A DNA stretch of 64,000 nucleotides, taken from Amorphophallus konjac (lineage: Eukaryota; Streptophyta; Magnoliopsida; Alismatales; Araceae). Below, piece after piece: positions 44,167-55,327 of the stretch (its first letter is position 1; each line of letters starts with the position of its first letter). The position numbers and the translations under genes are program-made. The stretch lies in contig CM040121.1 in NCBI GenBank assembly GCA_022559845.1, positions 513,402,566 to 513,466,565 of the forward strand, written 5' to 3'. The notes beneath the pieces were generated by a model. The model had not been told where the DNA came from, made no database searches, and saw only the letters and a list, made by a program, of their open reading frames with translations.

Positions 44167-45637
44167 GGCTTTTTTGCAAATAACCATGGTTAAAGTTGAA
44201 ATGACAAAAAAACCATTTCTGGATTTACATTAGTAGGGATACCATTTCTTTTATCTAAATGTAGATATGCCATCGCCGTAACTGCTAGTAACCAGCCGTG
44301 CATCTAACCCTGGTTAAGTTTAACTTGATATAAGAAAAGATGAAAATACCCTTGATTTTAAAAAAGACTCACCTCTCTATCATCCTCCTCTCATCCCTAA
44401 CTGGAGGTGCTTCCGCCCAAGGTGGCATTGGGAGGGCAGGGGCTGTTCTGACAGTCGGAGGGGGAGGGGTCGGCAACGGTGTCAAGCATGTCGATGGTGG
44501 AGATGGAGGGATGTGTGTGGGGGGGGGGGTGGAGGGTGGAATGGTTGTTGTGACCCCATTGGAGGGGGGGGGGGGGGAGAGGAGGGCAGCAGTGCCCGTC
44601 CACCTGACGCCGGTGATGCAGGTCATCAACGAGACTACTACGACCCACTATTGCCATACCGATCACCCCCGCTCTTCCCCCACCTCGTCGACAAGAGTAA
44701 CTAAGATCCAGTCGCCTCCTAGAAACCTCCCCTCTACCCCCCAACGCTTCTTCCCATCGCAAATTAATGAGGTCCATCCCCACTCAGGTGGTTCCTGAGT
44801 AGCTCGTCGGCATCGGACCAACCCCCACGCTTCTTCCTATCGCAAATTAATTAGGTCTGGCCCCGCTCAGGTGGTTCCTAAGTAGCCCATCCGCATCGGA
44901 CCATCCCCCCCGCACGGTTCTCCTTCTTCCTCTTCCACCACACCTCATCCCCCCTCTCTTCGACCTCTTCTTCCTCCTCCCCTGTTCACCATTCCCTGCA
45001 AACCAAGCAGCATCTGACCCAGTATGCCACCGTCGTGCCCACCACCATCCCTTCCCCCACCACACATGCCAACACTCCCCCACCGGCACCAATAGCAGTC
45101 GAAGTCATGGCTGCATCCGCCGACGTCGCAACCGTAAGGTCTCTCGCCACCGCCAACAGTGGCAAAGGCACCCCGATCCTCCACGGCGACGACCGCCAAC
45201 TACGGTTGACCAACTGACCCATCCCAATCTATGGCCGCCACGGTTCTCCCCCTCCTCCATTGCTGGGCTCGCCATTGGAGTAGGCCTCCCAATCATACTG
45301 GCTCCTCTCTGCCACCAGCCCTGGACGAACGAGGCCACTTCGGAGGGCGTCGAGAGGGGTGGGGGGTTGCCAGCGACAGAGGGGGAAGGCACCTCCGACC
45401 CATTCCTCTCTCTCTCTCTCTCTAATGTAAGATTTGAGAGGGATATTTTAGTCATTTGATTACAAAATAAAAAGAATATTCGAATCTTTGAAGAATCTTC
45501 ATCTTTTCGTCGACGAGAGTTAACCGCGATGACATATCTACACTATTTAGATTAAAAAATATCCCTACTAATGTAAATTTAGGAATGATTTTTTTTATCA
45601 TTTCAACTTTAATAGTGATTTATGTGCAAAAAAATTC
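44167..45637. mobile_element. Pack-MULE-like Mutator element
   Basis: Terminal inverted repeats of about 125-135 bp (44167-44300 and 45500-45637) share GTTGAAATGA, TTACATTAGTAGGGATA and GTAGATATG words. Flanks TTTCTTAAA (44158-44166) and TTCCTTAAA (45638-45646) form a 9-bp target duplication with one mismatch. The inside (44370-45420) is strongly GC-rich, unlike the AT-rich ends and surroundings, as expected for captured genic sequence. No transposase. The captured gene was not recognised. Confidence 0.8.
44736..44905. repeat. Tandem duplication inside the Pack-MULE
   Basis: Two copies of about 84 bp (CGCTTCTTCC to CGGACCA) differ at several positions. Confidence 0.8.
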
Positions 45638-45646
45638 TTCCTTAAA

Positions 45647-46635
45647 TTAGTATCTAGACCCTCATGTAAATAATACTTTTCTTAGCAGGGAAGCAGCTCC
45701 TAGAGAGGGAATTTCTTCAATGAAATACTTTGCAATAGTTTTCTTGAGGTACTCACATCACTTGGATTGGTTGCTTAAGTTCACTCTGGTTTCATTAGAT
45801 CTTCCCCTAGGAAAGAGTCTTCTATTTGTAGATCTTTTTTAAGCTATTTGTTTGATACATCTTCAACCTAGTACAGTCTTCTCTCTAATGTTTTTGTTGC
45901 AGAGAGAGATATATATATCTATTTTATTTGAACTACAACTTTTTCTTCTCGTATAGAGTTTATTCTTCCTTGAGCATACTCAGAGCTTCATACGTGGTTC
46001 GTGACACATAACTTTCTAATCCTATACACATGTCAATCTTAAGTCAATGGGAGACCCTAGTGGAGTTGTTGTGAGTGCTCATCCCATTCTCTATCATTAG
46101 ATATCATGCAAACATAGAAAATTGTACTATGTACCATATGTAATGCAACATTTAATTAGAAAATGATTTTTGACAATATGTACATAAATAAGATATTTTG
46201 AAGATTTATCTTGAAAATAAGTCGAGCATTTAATGCACTTGAAATTTAAATATAATGCTAGTACAGAAAGAAATTCATACAATAATTTATAAATTATGAA
46301 CATATAAATGATATTCAATTTGAAATCCAAATAATGAACGTATCATATAGCGTTGGATAATAGAAAAAAACAATGTTTGACAAAATGTGTCAGCTTAGTA
46401 CAAGACAAAACTTATTGCCCAATAAAAGTAAGGATCGAATGTGAAGAGGCGAGATCTCATGCTTAGCCATTGGCCATCAGATCTAGGGCAATGTAGGTTG
46501 TAGCCACCTCAGAACAGAGTTCTGTAAAAGGAAAGAAGTGATCAGGGGGCCTGGGATTGCTATCCCGAGAAAAACCCTCCGATGCTTAAATCAGCAAGGG
46601 TAAGAGTAGGGTGCGAAAGGAGACAAGGGAGGTAT
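45647..46635. other. No gene recognised
   Basis: AT-rich sequence without a supported feature. 46430-46635 is less AT-rich but non-coding. Confidence 0.4.
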
Positions 46636-46945
46636 CACTACAACAAATGGGACCTATAGCCACAAATTTTACCTACATTTCAAAACAACGTAGGTATATA
46701 CGACTTATTCCTACATTTTTAAATTTTCGTAGCTAACTTTCCTACGTTTCATTATGGCATAGGTATGTACCCACCTTTTTTCGATAGTTTGATGCAAAAC
46801 GTAGGAAAAGTTGAGCTATTCCTACATTTTTTTAGGAAACATGAGAATATAGACTAGATATTATTTCATTTTTAATAAAATGTAGGAATAGAATCATTTA
46901 AAAAAATTAAAAAATTAAAAACGTAGGAATTGCATATTAACATGA
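46636..46945 (+). mobile_element. CACTA-type transposon, left end
   Basis: The sequence begins CACTACAACAAATGGGACC, close to plant CACTA termini. Subterminal repeats of CCTACATTT/CCTACGTTT in both orientations (AACGTAGG, CGTAGGAA) fill the next 300 bp, as usual for CACTA elements. TAT could be the 3-bp target duplication. The right end (a GTAGTG terminus) was not found before 50670 or in 60916-64000. Confidence 0.7.
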
Positions 46946-47626
46946 TGGCGCCAATGCACAGTGTATTTGGGGAGCCCGATAGATTTTGATTCCCCCCCCC
47001 TTTTAGTCGCCCCATCCTCAAATATCTCTTCCTATCTCAACCTCCTTCACCCCATCTACCGATGAGCTCCCTTCTTCTCCGTCTCTGGTGATCTCCCTGG
47101 ATGGTCGGCGTCCCCAAAAATAAGATCTGAGGGCTCACCGGTGGGAGTCTAGAATGCCGCTCGAGGCATCCATCCCACGACTGGCAGGGACTCTGGCGCC
47201 ACCATCTATGGTGTCTGATATAGTCGCAGGCAGCCTCCGACGACATGCTCTGCAGGGACTAGCTGAAGGGGGTTTCGACCAGACGAAGGAGGGTGGGCGC
47301 TCCGGCACGACCATCTACTATGTCCAGTGCAAGCGGCTTCGGCGGCACGCCCTCTGGCGTGCGGTGCAAGGGGGCGGTGGATCCGGCATTTGCTGCCGAC
47401 GAAGGTGAGGCAGGGGAGGGGCTCCGCTTCAGCACTGGTTAGCCAGGGCTCCGAGGTCGAGTTCGCCGGCGTCCGGTGACAAAATCACCGGTGTCGGGCC
47501 AAGCGATGGCAGGGTCGCCCCTCCTGCCTTCTCCGTCGTCCCCTCTCTACTTCATTCTCGATGGAGCATGCGGCCAAGGTTCTTGCAAGCACAAATTAAT
47601 TTTGAAGTTGAAGGTGGCACTGGACC
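46946..47626. other. GC-rich gene-like sequence after the CACTA end
   Basis: Composition is like coding DNA, with short open frames (47154-47408), but no family was recognised. It may be captured 5' exon or UTR sequence. Confidence 0.4.
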
Positions 47627-47686
47627 AGAGAGAAAGAATTGAAGAAACAGAAGGTGGCACAAAAAGCAGAGGTTGCCAAACTCCAG
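47627..47686 (+). pseudogene. Valyl-tRNA synthetase fragment (captured exon)
   Basis: The exon piece reads ELKKQKVAQKAEVAKLQ and ends at CAG followed by GTAGTA, a splice donor. This matches the Lys/Ala-rich N-terminal extension of plant valine-tRNA ligases. It is short and compositionally simple, so the call is tentative. It has the same orientation as the next two fragments. Confidence 0.5.
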
Positions 47687-48464
47687 GTAGTAATAGAATT
47701 CACCTACTGGGGAGCCGGCAAGCACCCTTGAACTACCCTTACTGCGGCGGGATGGTGATGGCCACCAACCTGGAGAGCCGTTGGTGACTCTGCTTCCTAC
47801 CCCTCTGCCTGCCGCGATACTCCTCCAACACCTGCTCCAAGCGCCTCATCCTCTAACCAAGATCTCTCCTCCCCCCCACTACAACGCCGTCACTAGAGAA
47901 GATGCCTCTGTTCTTCTCCCAGTTCCTCCTCTCTGTGCTACGTGATGGGGATGGGTCATGGGTCTGGGTCGGTGACCATTAGAGGTGCGTTCTTTGAAAT
48001 GGTTATTTTTTAATTTCTTTCCTTTTCTTTCCTTTCATAGGAGAACACCATTACAAAGAGATGATGGATGCATCAATTATGTGTATAGTGCTTTGTATGT
48101 TTGTGTAGGGAGTGGGGATTTTGCTATTCTTAACTATGTGGTTGCTGGGTTTCAATTCCGTCTATCGTTACTTTTAGCCTTCTTCTCCATTTACCTCCCC
48201 TCCTCTCCTCTATGGATGGACCCATTTCTAGATATGTTGTGTAATACTAGATGCTAATTTTGGGTTTACTCTATGTGCTCCTAAAGATCTTTACATCTGA
48301 ATGGAATTAGAAGTTCAATTTGGGTAGGATCAGAACCCTAGATATGATTGTTTGGTCTTAGGTAAGTGCTTTCTTCCTCCTTTGCCCCGGAATTTTATTT
48401 CTTCTTTTTTCTGTTGGACTCTAGTGGACACACTTAAATGTGCTCTGTTCTTTTAAAATGTTTA
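47687..48464. other. Unassigned sequence between captured fragments
   Basis: Includes a C-rich stretch (47800-47960) and intron-like T-rich sequence; no family recognised. Confidence 0.4.
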
Positions 48465-49101
48465 GATCTTGACGACACCATGTATCCCTCAGCTCATGAA
48501 TTGCAGCTCAATGCTACAAAAATATAGAAGGTATATGGTCACCAAGAACTTGGTATTGGTTGTTTGATATCTTAAGCATCCCTGCTTAGACCCTAATCCA
48601 ATAAATTTTTGTTTTTAAATCTTTCTCTAGATTATATGGTTGAGAAGCTTGGAATTGAGGAAAGCAAGGTACCAGAATTATGTTTAGAATTGTACAAGTG
48701 TGGAACAATAATGGCGAGCTTCAGGGTATGCCTCAATTGTTTGCCATTTGTTGAATATTTCTAGAGGGCAGTCGAATTATCATCACAATCATCATGTTTA
48801 TGTGATCACATGTTTACAATTACTTATGGTGCTTGCATTCTACTTATTATTCTTCTTGGATAGGCTATTGGCTATAAATTCGACTACGATGATTTCCACG
48901 GGTTCTAACCTTCCCCTTCCTCTTCTTTTTCCCCGTAGTTCGAAGTGTATTCTCGAAAAGATTTTAATGGTAGATTAAACTATTCCTGATAGCCTATTTT
49001 CTATCCCACATCTTTTTTCATGGAAGGTTGCCATACGGTGATCGCTGAAGCCTGATCATGTCCTGAGGAATGTGTTGCTCAGCCTGTCTAATCGAAAAGT
49101 G
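48465..49101 (+). pseudogene. HAD-family pyrimidine 5'-nucleotidase fragment (captured, introns kept)
   Basis: Exons run at about 48465-48535 (DLDDTMYPSAHELQ, the HAD motif DxD/DDT), 48631-48725 (MVEKLGIEESKVPELCLELY), 48864-48905 (AIGYKFDYDDFHGF) and 49024-49101 (LPY then LKPDHVLRNVLLSLSNRKV). AG and GT sites flank most pieces. This is the N-terminal half of the plant SDT1-like (suppressor of disruption of TFIIS) family. A frameshift in the last exon after LPY and the missing rest show it is non-functional. Confidence 0.85.
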
Positions 49102-49149
49102 GTGAGTTTCTAAGATGCTTTCCTATTGTTAGTTAAAGATATTGGAACA

Positions 49150-49515
49150 AACAATGAGAAGTTTCTAGAGGATGAGTTCCTCATTGGGCTTAGGCAAAGC
49201 CGAGCAACTGCACAGGTTGGTATTTACACCAAGATAGTTGAATATTATTTTTAAATCTTTTTGCTAAAACTATGTTATGTACTGAAGTTTGGTCTTGGGA
49301 CTCAATATAGGAGTTTGTCAAACTTTGCATGAATTCATGATTGCTGTGAAGCAGAAATACAAAGAGAATGTCCTTGTCCAGGTAGGTTTCTACGCTGATT
49401 GTCTCACTTAAATATTGCATTTGAGTCTATAAATATGTATGGTCTTAGATTGTTTCATTTAGTATCAGGTTGAAGGCTTTGCCAATCATAATGCATTTGA
49501 ACTGCTTGTTGATGG
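49150..49515 (+). pseudogene. NADP-malic enzyme fragment (captured, introns kept)
   Basis: Three exon pieces: 49150-49215 (NNEKFLEDEFLIGLRQSRAT), 49311-49381 (LHEFMIAVKQKYKENVLVQ, with a one-base frame change near its start) and 49469-49515 (GFANHNAFELL). These are consecutive parts of the malic enzyme domain just before the NAD(P)-binding region. GT donors follow the first two. The fragment stops abruptly and cannot be functional. It begins within 50 bp of the HAD fragment, so two unrelated genes have been joined. Confidence 0.87.
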
Positions 49516-49957
49516 GACCAGATTTTCTCGAAGCCCGGTTGCCAAGGCACAAGGCACATAGGTTGCAGCTTTTTAAAATGGTGACCCTTTAGTCAACCTA
49601 TCCACATCAGGAGTTAGCTGGCTCAAACATATGGCCTTCACTTCTTAAGGTAGATTCACGTGTTAACTATGCATTTAGATGTGGCTTTCATGTATGGATT
49701 TCTTTATTTAAATAGATAATTTTTTGTCATCGAGTGCTAAAAGTAATTTTTTATAAAATATCCTTCTTCAACCAGTGATACTTTTTGGAACTCAGGTTGA
49801 CTTAAGTTCATTAGACCCCAAATTTAACCTATTCTGCTTTCAAAAAAGCAACGGAGTGTAAAGTTTCCATTTATCACGTGAGACACTATTTGTCAATTCA
49901 GTAAGCTTCAATACTGAAATGAGTAATATGTTAAAAGAAGACTTAATTGTGATGTTG
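49516..49957. other. No gene recognised
   Basis: AT-rich sequence between the malic enzyme fragment and the LINE fragment. Confidence 0.4.
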
Positions 49958-50220
49958 CTAGCTGTTAAGGCTCTTCATAAACTGCCACATATCTTGAGGA
50001 CTGGTAAAAGATAAAGACAACCCACTGAATTGACTATAGATCTTCGGCACTTGTTTGCTGAGCTTGCATGTAAAAAATAATTGTTGAAGGTCTCCCTTCT
50101 CCATCATATAAAAAGAACATACCGCATTACTCTCAGGCACCCATTTCCTCCTGTAAACTTTCGCCATTAGCTGTTACTGTGTAAGAAGCCACATAAAAAG
50201 CTTTGATTTCAAGGGGCACT
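49958..50220 (-). pseudogene. LINE-type reverse-transcriptase zinc-binding (zf-RVT) fragment
   Basis: The minus strand reads FMWLLTQ, a stop, QLMAKVYRRKWVPESNAVCS, then LQQLFFTCKLSKQ. This is the plant zf-RVT pattern (W-x-G then C-x2-C then HLFF-x-C). Stop TAA and replaced residues (Phe-Tyr for Phe-Cys; Gln for His) show decay. No upstream reverse transcriptase core was seen in 50220-50670. Confidence 0.75.
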
Positions 50221-50636
50221 TCTACTTTCAAGACTTAATTGTAAAGGGGATATGTTGGTAGACTACCTTGTGTACAATGATTTAACTGAGATGAAGTGCC
50301 CATTGAATTTCTAGGTTACCTTGTCTTCTTTCTGCAAATTGAGCTACCAAAAAAACAAAAGAGGTGGCAGAGAAATGTATTCCGTAGATTCTTCATCCTT
50401 AAAGGCTCACCTTACATCAATTTATCAATGTCGACTAGATGAGCAATGCACATAACAATTTTGAACCTTCACCTATTTATTAATCACCTGTCTGAACACA
50501 GTGGGGCAGTCATCTTTAAGAGAAAAATCTCTTGTTCACCTCACCCACTTTAGGAAAATAGTTGACCCATTATCAATCATTATCTTAATAATGCAATGTA
50601 GTATCATCTCACAAATTTGTCAGGCGAGAGACACAA
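50221..50636. other. No gene recognised
   Basis: Possibly more of the decayed LINE; no supported frame. Confidence 0.35.
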
Positions 50637-50670
50637 ATGGATGAATCTGATCTGAGGAGGAAGAAATGGA
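50637..50670 (+). pseudogene. 5' part of a small ORF split by the young Tat-like insertion
   Basis: ATG at 50637 opens MDESDLRRKKW; after removing the element (and one ATGGA copy) the frame continues at 60921-61111. The whole would be 75 residues. It is not recognised and may be a chance frame. Confidence 0.35.
50666..50670. repeat. Target-site duplication of young Tat-like element
   Basis: ATGGA here and at 60916-60920, a perfect match. Confidence 0.95.
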
Positions 50671-51452
50671 TGTAGATTCTAAGAAATCCACTTAGAACAA
50701 TTAAAAGGGAAAAAGAAAAAATGAATAGAAGAAGAATGGGAAAAGAGGGAGAAAAGGGGAGCATGCGAGGATGCTAAGGGGAATGTGATCGCCAGAGACG
50801 CGAGGGCCTCAAAGGATATAACAAATAATCAATGGAGGGATCGCGATATAAATACCTTAAATGTGGGGGAGATTGTGAGTGCACCTTCTCTTTCTATCGG
50901 CCGGCCGATGAAGAGAGTTTTCCTTGATTGATTACCCTTGCAAAATTAACAAACACCAATAAACAAACATGGATTAGAAACCAAGATGTGTAGCATCAAA
51001 TCCAAATGTAAATATGGACATAGAAAGCATGGATATGAACACACCTTATTGGTGTTTGGCCTTTAAACCCCTATGCAAAAGGGTATGGGAGATATGATGA
51101 ATGATATGCAAATAGGGAGGTGTGCAAGTGTTGCACTAAGGAGATCTCAACATGGAGATAAAAAGAAATAAAAGGAAGAGATGGAATAATGATGCATGCA
51201 ATTAACTAAAGAAAAATAAGAGATAGGAGGGGGAAAGCTTAGTGGTTTCTCCAATTGGCTTCAAGATCTTCAATAGAGGAAGAAGAGGATGTAGAATTCC
51301 ATGGATGTAGAGGCTCCAAATCTTCAATAGAGGAAGAAGAACTCCATGGATGAAGCTTTTAGGTGCATGGGAGTCTTCCTCCTTAAGCCTTTGGTCCGGC
51401 AGCACCTCCCCTTGAATTGATCTTGATCTCTTAACACAAGGGAGAGAGGAGT

Positions 51453-51463
51453 CCTATTTATAG
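51453..51463 (-). promoter_or_regulatory. LTR TATA box (left copy)
   Basis: CTATAAATAGG on the minus strand; identical at 59831-59841. Confidence 0.8.
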
Positions 51464-51466
51464 GGT

Positions 51467-52060
51467 TGAAATTCGAAATTAATTCCAAGGGAAATTAGGA
51501 AAACATGTTTTAGTGGGATTTGGAATGAGATAAACATTAGGCAAGTGTCCCTTCAACCTTGGAAAGTCATAGGAACCCTTTCCTAAGTGGAAAAAGAGAT
51601 TAAATGAGGAAAGGAAGTGAAATTCGGAATTAAATCAAGAGAAAATAAGAAAACATGTTTTAGTTGGAATTTGGAAGAGATAAACATTAGGCAAGTGTCC
51701 CTTCAACCTTGGAAAGTCATAGGAACCCTTTCCCAAGTGGAAAAAGAGATTAAATGAGGAAAGGAAGTGAAATTCGGAATTAAATCAAGAGAAAATAAGA
51801 AAACATGTTTTAGTTGGAATTTGGAAGAGATAAACATTAGGCAAGTGTCCCTTCAACCTTGGAAAGTCATAGGAACCCTTTCCCAAGTGGAAAAAGAGAT
51901 TAAATGAGGAAAGGAAGTGAAATTCGGAATTAATTCCAAGAGAAAATAAGAAAACATGTTTTAGTTGAAATTTGGAAGAGATAAACATTAGGCAAGTGTC
52001 CCTTCAACCTTGGAAAGTCATAGGAACCCTTTCCCAAGTGGAAAAGGAGGTTAAATGAGG
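51467..52060 (-). repeat. 150-bp tandem repeats in U3
   Basis: AAACATGTTTTAGTTGGAAT recurs near 51509 (variant), 51651, 51801 and 51952, with a weaker fifth copy to 52200. They lie directly upstream of the LTR TATA box in sense, the position of enhancers. The right LTR has the same at about 59845-60438. Confidence 0.9.
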
Positions 52061-52248
52061 AAAGAAGGGAAATTCGAAATTAATTCCATAAAAAATTAGA
52101 AAACTTAGTTTCGGTAGGATGGAAAGGGGGATCCTTCCTCCAAGTGTCCTTTCAATATTAGGATGCCATAGGAACTCTTTCCCAAGTGAAAAAGGAGTGT
52201 AAGTGAGGAAAGGAAGGGGTGCTTCTGGAGTTCGGAATTGAACAAGAA

Positions 52249-52327
52249 TTGACGACCGAACAGACGGTCGCTAATTAAAGAAATGACGCCCCCTGACGGG
52301 GCGTTACTTAAATGACGCCCGGGTCCC
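52249..52327. repeat. Hairpin array F in U3
   Basis: Three units: GACGACC-GAACA-GACGGTCGC, GACGCCCC-TGA-CGGGGCGT and a half unit GACGCCCGGG. The right LTR copy is at 60627-60705. This ties the hairpin family to a recently active element. Confidence 0.85.
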
Positions 52328-52550
52328 TTCCCCCATTTGATTTAAGGCCCGAAAAAATGGAGAAATGGCTCAGAAAAATCTGGAGAAAAATGGAAAAACA
52401 TGTGAAAAGCTTGGGGAAGTTGGATATTCAATAAAAAGGAGGAAAACCACTCAAATAAGTCGATTTGAGGGTCAAATGGGGCATCACAGTGCGATAGGAG
52501 ATATGCTCAAAATGATGTCAATTTTAGTGTGTCTACAGCTGCCCCGCCTT

Positions 52551-55327
52551 GGCATCTGCTTTACAAGGGAGTGACACGGAATGAAATAGAATAGAATGAA
52601 GTGAAGCAACATGGAATGGAATGGAATGGAATGGAATGAAGTAAGAGTGAACTGAAAAGTAGATGCCAAGGTGTGATGAGACACGCAATCAACATCACTT
52701 GATGAGAATGAAATCAAAAGCTCGAGATGAAGTAAATCTCGGGAAATCCAACGAAATCAACAATGTTTGGGTAAAAGGGGAGATGTGCACGCGGTGCACG
52801 AAGGAGATAAAATAAAATGATCAACTTCCAGCGCGGTGGAAGTACCCCAGGTCACAAACCTGTAGATTTCACCATTGGGGAGCGGTTACCAGCCAATGTG
52901 GACGTGCTGCAGCCAAGGTGGATCAAGGGGAATGATTGAAAAAATAAGATGATAAAAATCCAAACAAGGAGTTCTCGAGAAAAGACCCAAAACAGCGATA
53001 AAACGAACTGAGGATCCAATTCGGCAATGAAAATCTCATATCGAGAAAGATTAAGATCAATTCAACTCTCAATATCAGCTTATCAGAATGATTTTTCAAC
53101 ATTAATTCAAAGTCCTACATGAATGCATGCTGGGCTAAAGGGAAAATAACAAATGAAAATATAATATAATCAAGGATAATATTGTTAAACTGCCCAGACT
53201 GGGTCAAGAAACTAATTCTGCGAGCTGATACTAAGCCGAAGCCCGTTTATCCACGCACCAACTCGTAAAAAGGGAACCATCGTCCCCAGTCTTGGACGGT
53301 TCAACGGCCTATCCGTGTGACTAAGACTTCTCTAGAATCATCATTATTTTTGATGAAGGGGAACTCAAATCCCAGATTTACCAAAGCCACAAGGTCATTG
53401 ATATAATCTAGTAACATATGTAACATATAGTAGAATGCATACAGGGAGATGATGATATCAATAAGCATGGGAACTGAGAAATGAGCTGCAAGCACCGTGG
53501 GACTTTGATGATGATGCCCAGTCGGCGGGACCAAGAGCTTCTTATCCTGCGCTCAAAAATTCATTAGCCAAGATATAAAAGATAACAAACAATGAAGAAG
53601 GCATTTAAGCATAGCAATCATCAAAGCATCAATTATAGCATGTATATGGCATGAATAGCATAAGTCAAATCATAGCATTGTTTGTTGTTTTATCATGAGG
53701 AGACAATCTGGCTAATCAAGATTTGGAGATGAATGATCAAGATCTGATATAATGCCCATTGGCGGAGTGATCAGATGAAATTAGCAGGAGTTGATTAAAA
53801 AAGATTTGGAGATGAATAATCATGAGATATGATAATCAGAATGATATAGGGAGATGATAATAAAAAAAAATGCCCCTGGTGGCATGTCATGAAAATATCG
53901 AGAAAGAATCAATAGATTGATAGCAATAAGTAGAGAGAGGACCCATCCCGTATTTTTGGTCTCTGCAAAGCTGTTCCTGCAAAACACCATCAGAAAATAC
54001 AATGCAAATTTTTGGATTTTGGAAATATGCAAATTTTTATGAGTTTTGAAAAATATATGAATTTTTATGTGGATTTTGAAAATATTTTGATTTTTTATGA
54101 ATTTTTGAAAAGATTCAATTTTTGTTGGATTTTGATCAGGAAATATTCAATTTTTGTTTGATTTTGGCTTAGACATTGTTAATGCAGCATCAAAGGGTGT
54201 TTTGAACCACTGGCTAGGGGTCCTTGTTCCTTCCCTTTTCGCTAAAAATTGCCCAAAGCTGGACGTGCATTGAAAGTGGCATCCTATAACCGACCGTCTT
54301 TGATCAACGGTGCCCCTACCAAGGCCATACCCGAGAAACATTCGGTCTTGGAGGGAGAAGAGAAGAATAATTGAGGATAAACTTTGTGCAGGATGGGAGA
54401 TATCGGGACTTGAATTCCTTCCAAGGTGTTCCCTTCAAAGAGGTAGTCTGTTGTGCCGGGGCTTTGTGTCTTTAATTTTTAGACCCTTGACATGCATACG
54501 ACCAGGGTTTTCCCTGCGGGGACTTTGCCACTCTTGACATGCCATAATTCATACTTTTGCTTTTAACGAAATTTTGACTTGATTTTCATAATAGCCCTTT
54601 TGGCGAAACGTATATCATGAAAACTCATATTGATTTTGGGTCAAGACTGCCCCTATTTGAGACTCCTCTCGTATTGGGGATTACCTAGGTTGGTCATCTC
54701 ATCCGTCAACCTCTTGCCCCTACATGCGGCCGAGTAAAGAAGAGAAAAGACTTTCAGGAATACTCATGGCATGGCCAAAGTACAATGGTGTCTAACCAAG
54801 GAGGCGGCTAAGGACGCCGTGAAGTGTGTGCGGTGCCCAGCTAAGGGTTGCTCTTAACAAGCGGGGAGAGAATATTGAATTCCCAGCACGGGTTTTTATT
54901 AACCAGAGGTGCTGTAAAAAACAAACCTAAAGGACTCTTTTGAGAATGATTTCAATTAAACAAAAGCTTAAGATAAAGGTTTAAAACACCACTCTTAATC
55001 TCGTTAAGAAGCACTTGATTTTGAAAATCATGCGTGAAGTAATGAGAAAATGATATCATCAAAATGCGTACTTACGCCAATATGTTACCTTGCAACCTTT
55101 GTAGAAGCAGCTGTCAGAGGCGAGGTTGATCATCATGGGATTTGTCCTCTTTGGCAGTCAAAAGGATTGGAAGCAAAAGATTTTGGGAGTGGCTTAACAA
55201 GAATGAGTGGTGCTCAAACCAGACTCAGACGAATAAGGAGAAAAGGAAAAGATGCGAGGGCTAGAACTCCCTCACTAAGGCGCTGAGACCCTGATCACAT
55301 GGAACAGTCTACAGAAGAAGTGGAAAA
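52551..55327 (-). other. Non-coding interior of young element
   Basis: 52538-53560 is the inverted counterpart of 33880-34876. A (GGAAT)n stretch lies at 52612-52640. A T-rich GATTTTTGAAA-type region lies at 54000-54180. No protein similarity was seen. Confidence 0.6.

Larger units (their letters stand above)
50671..52537 (-). repeat. 3' LTR of young Tat-like element
   Basis: In sense it starts TGTAGACACAC and ends AGAATCTACA. U3 carries hairpins (52249-52327) and four copies of a roughly 150-bp tandem repeat (51467-52060), then the TATA box (51453-51463). Confidence 0.93.

Noticed and set aside
46636..46945. Complete CACTA element
   Set aside because: Only the left end is seen; no matching right terminus or transposase was found.
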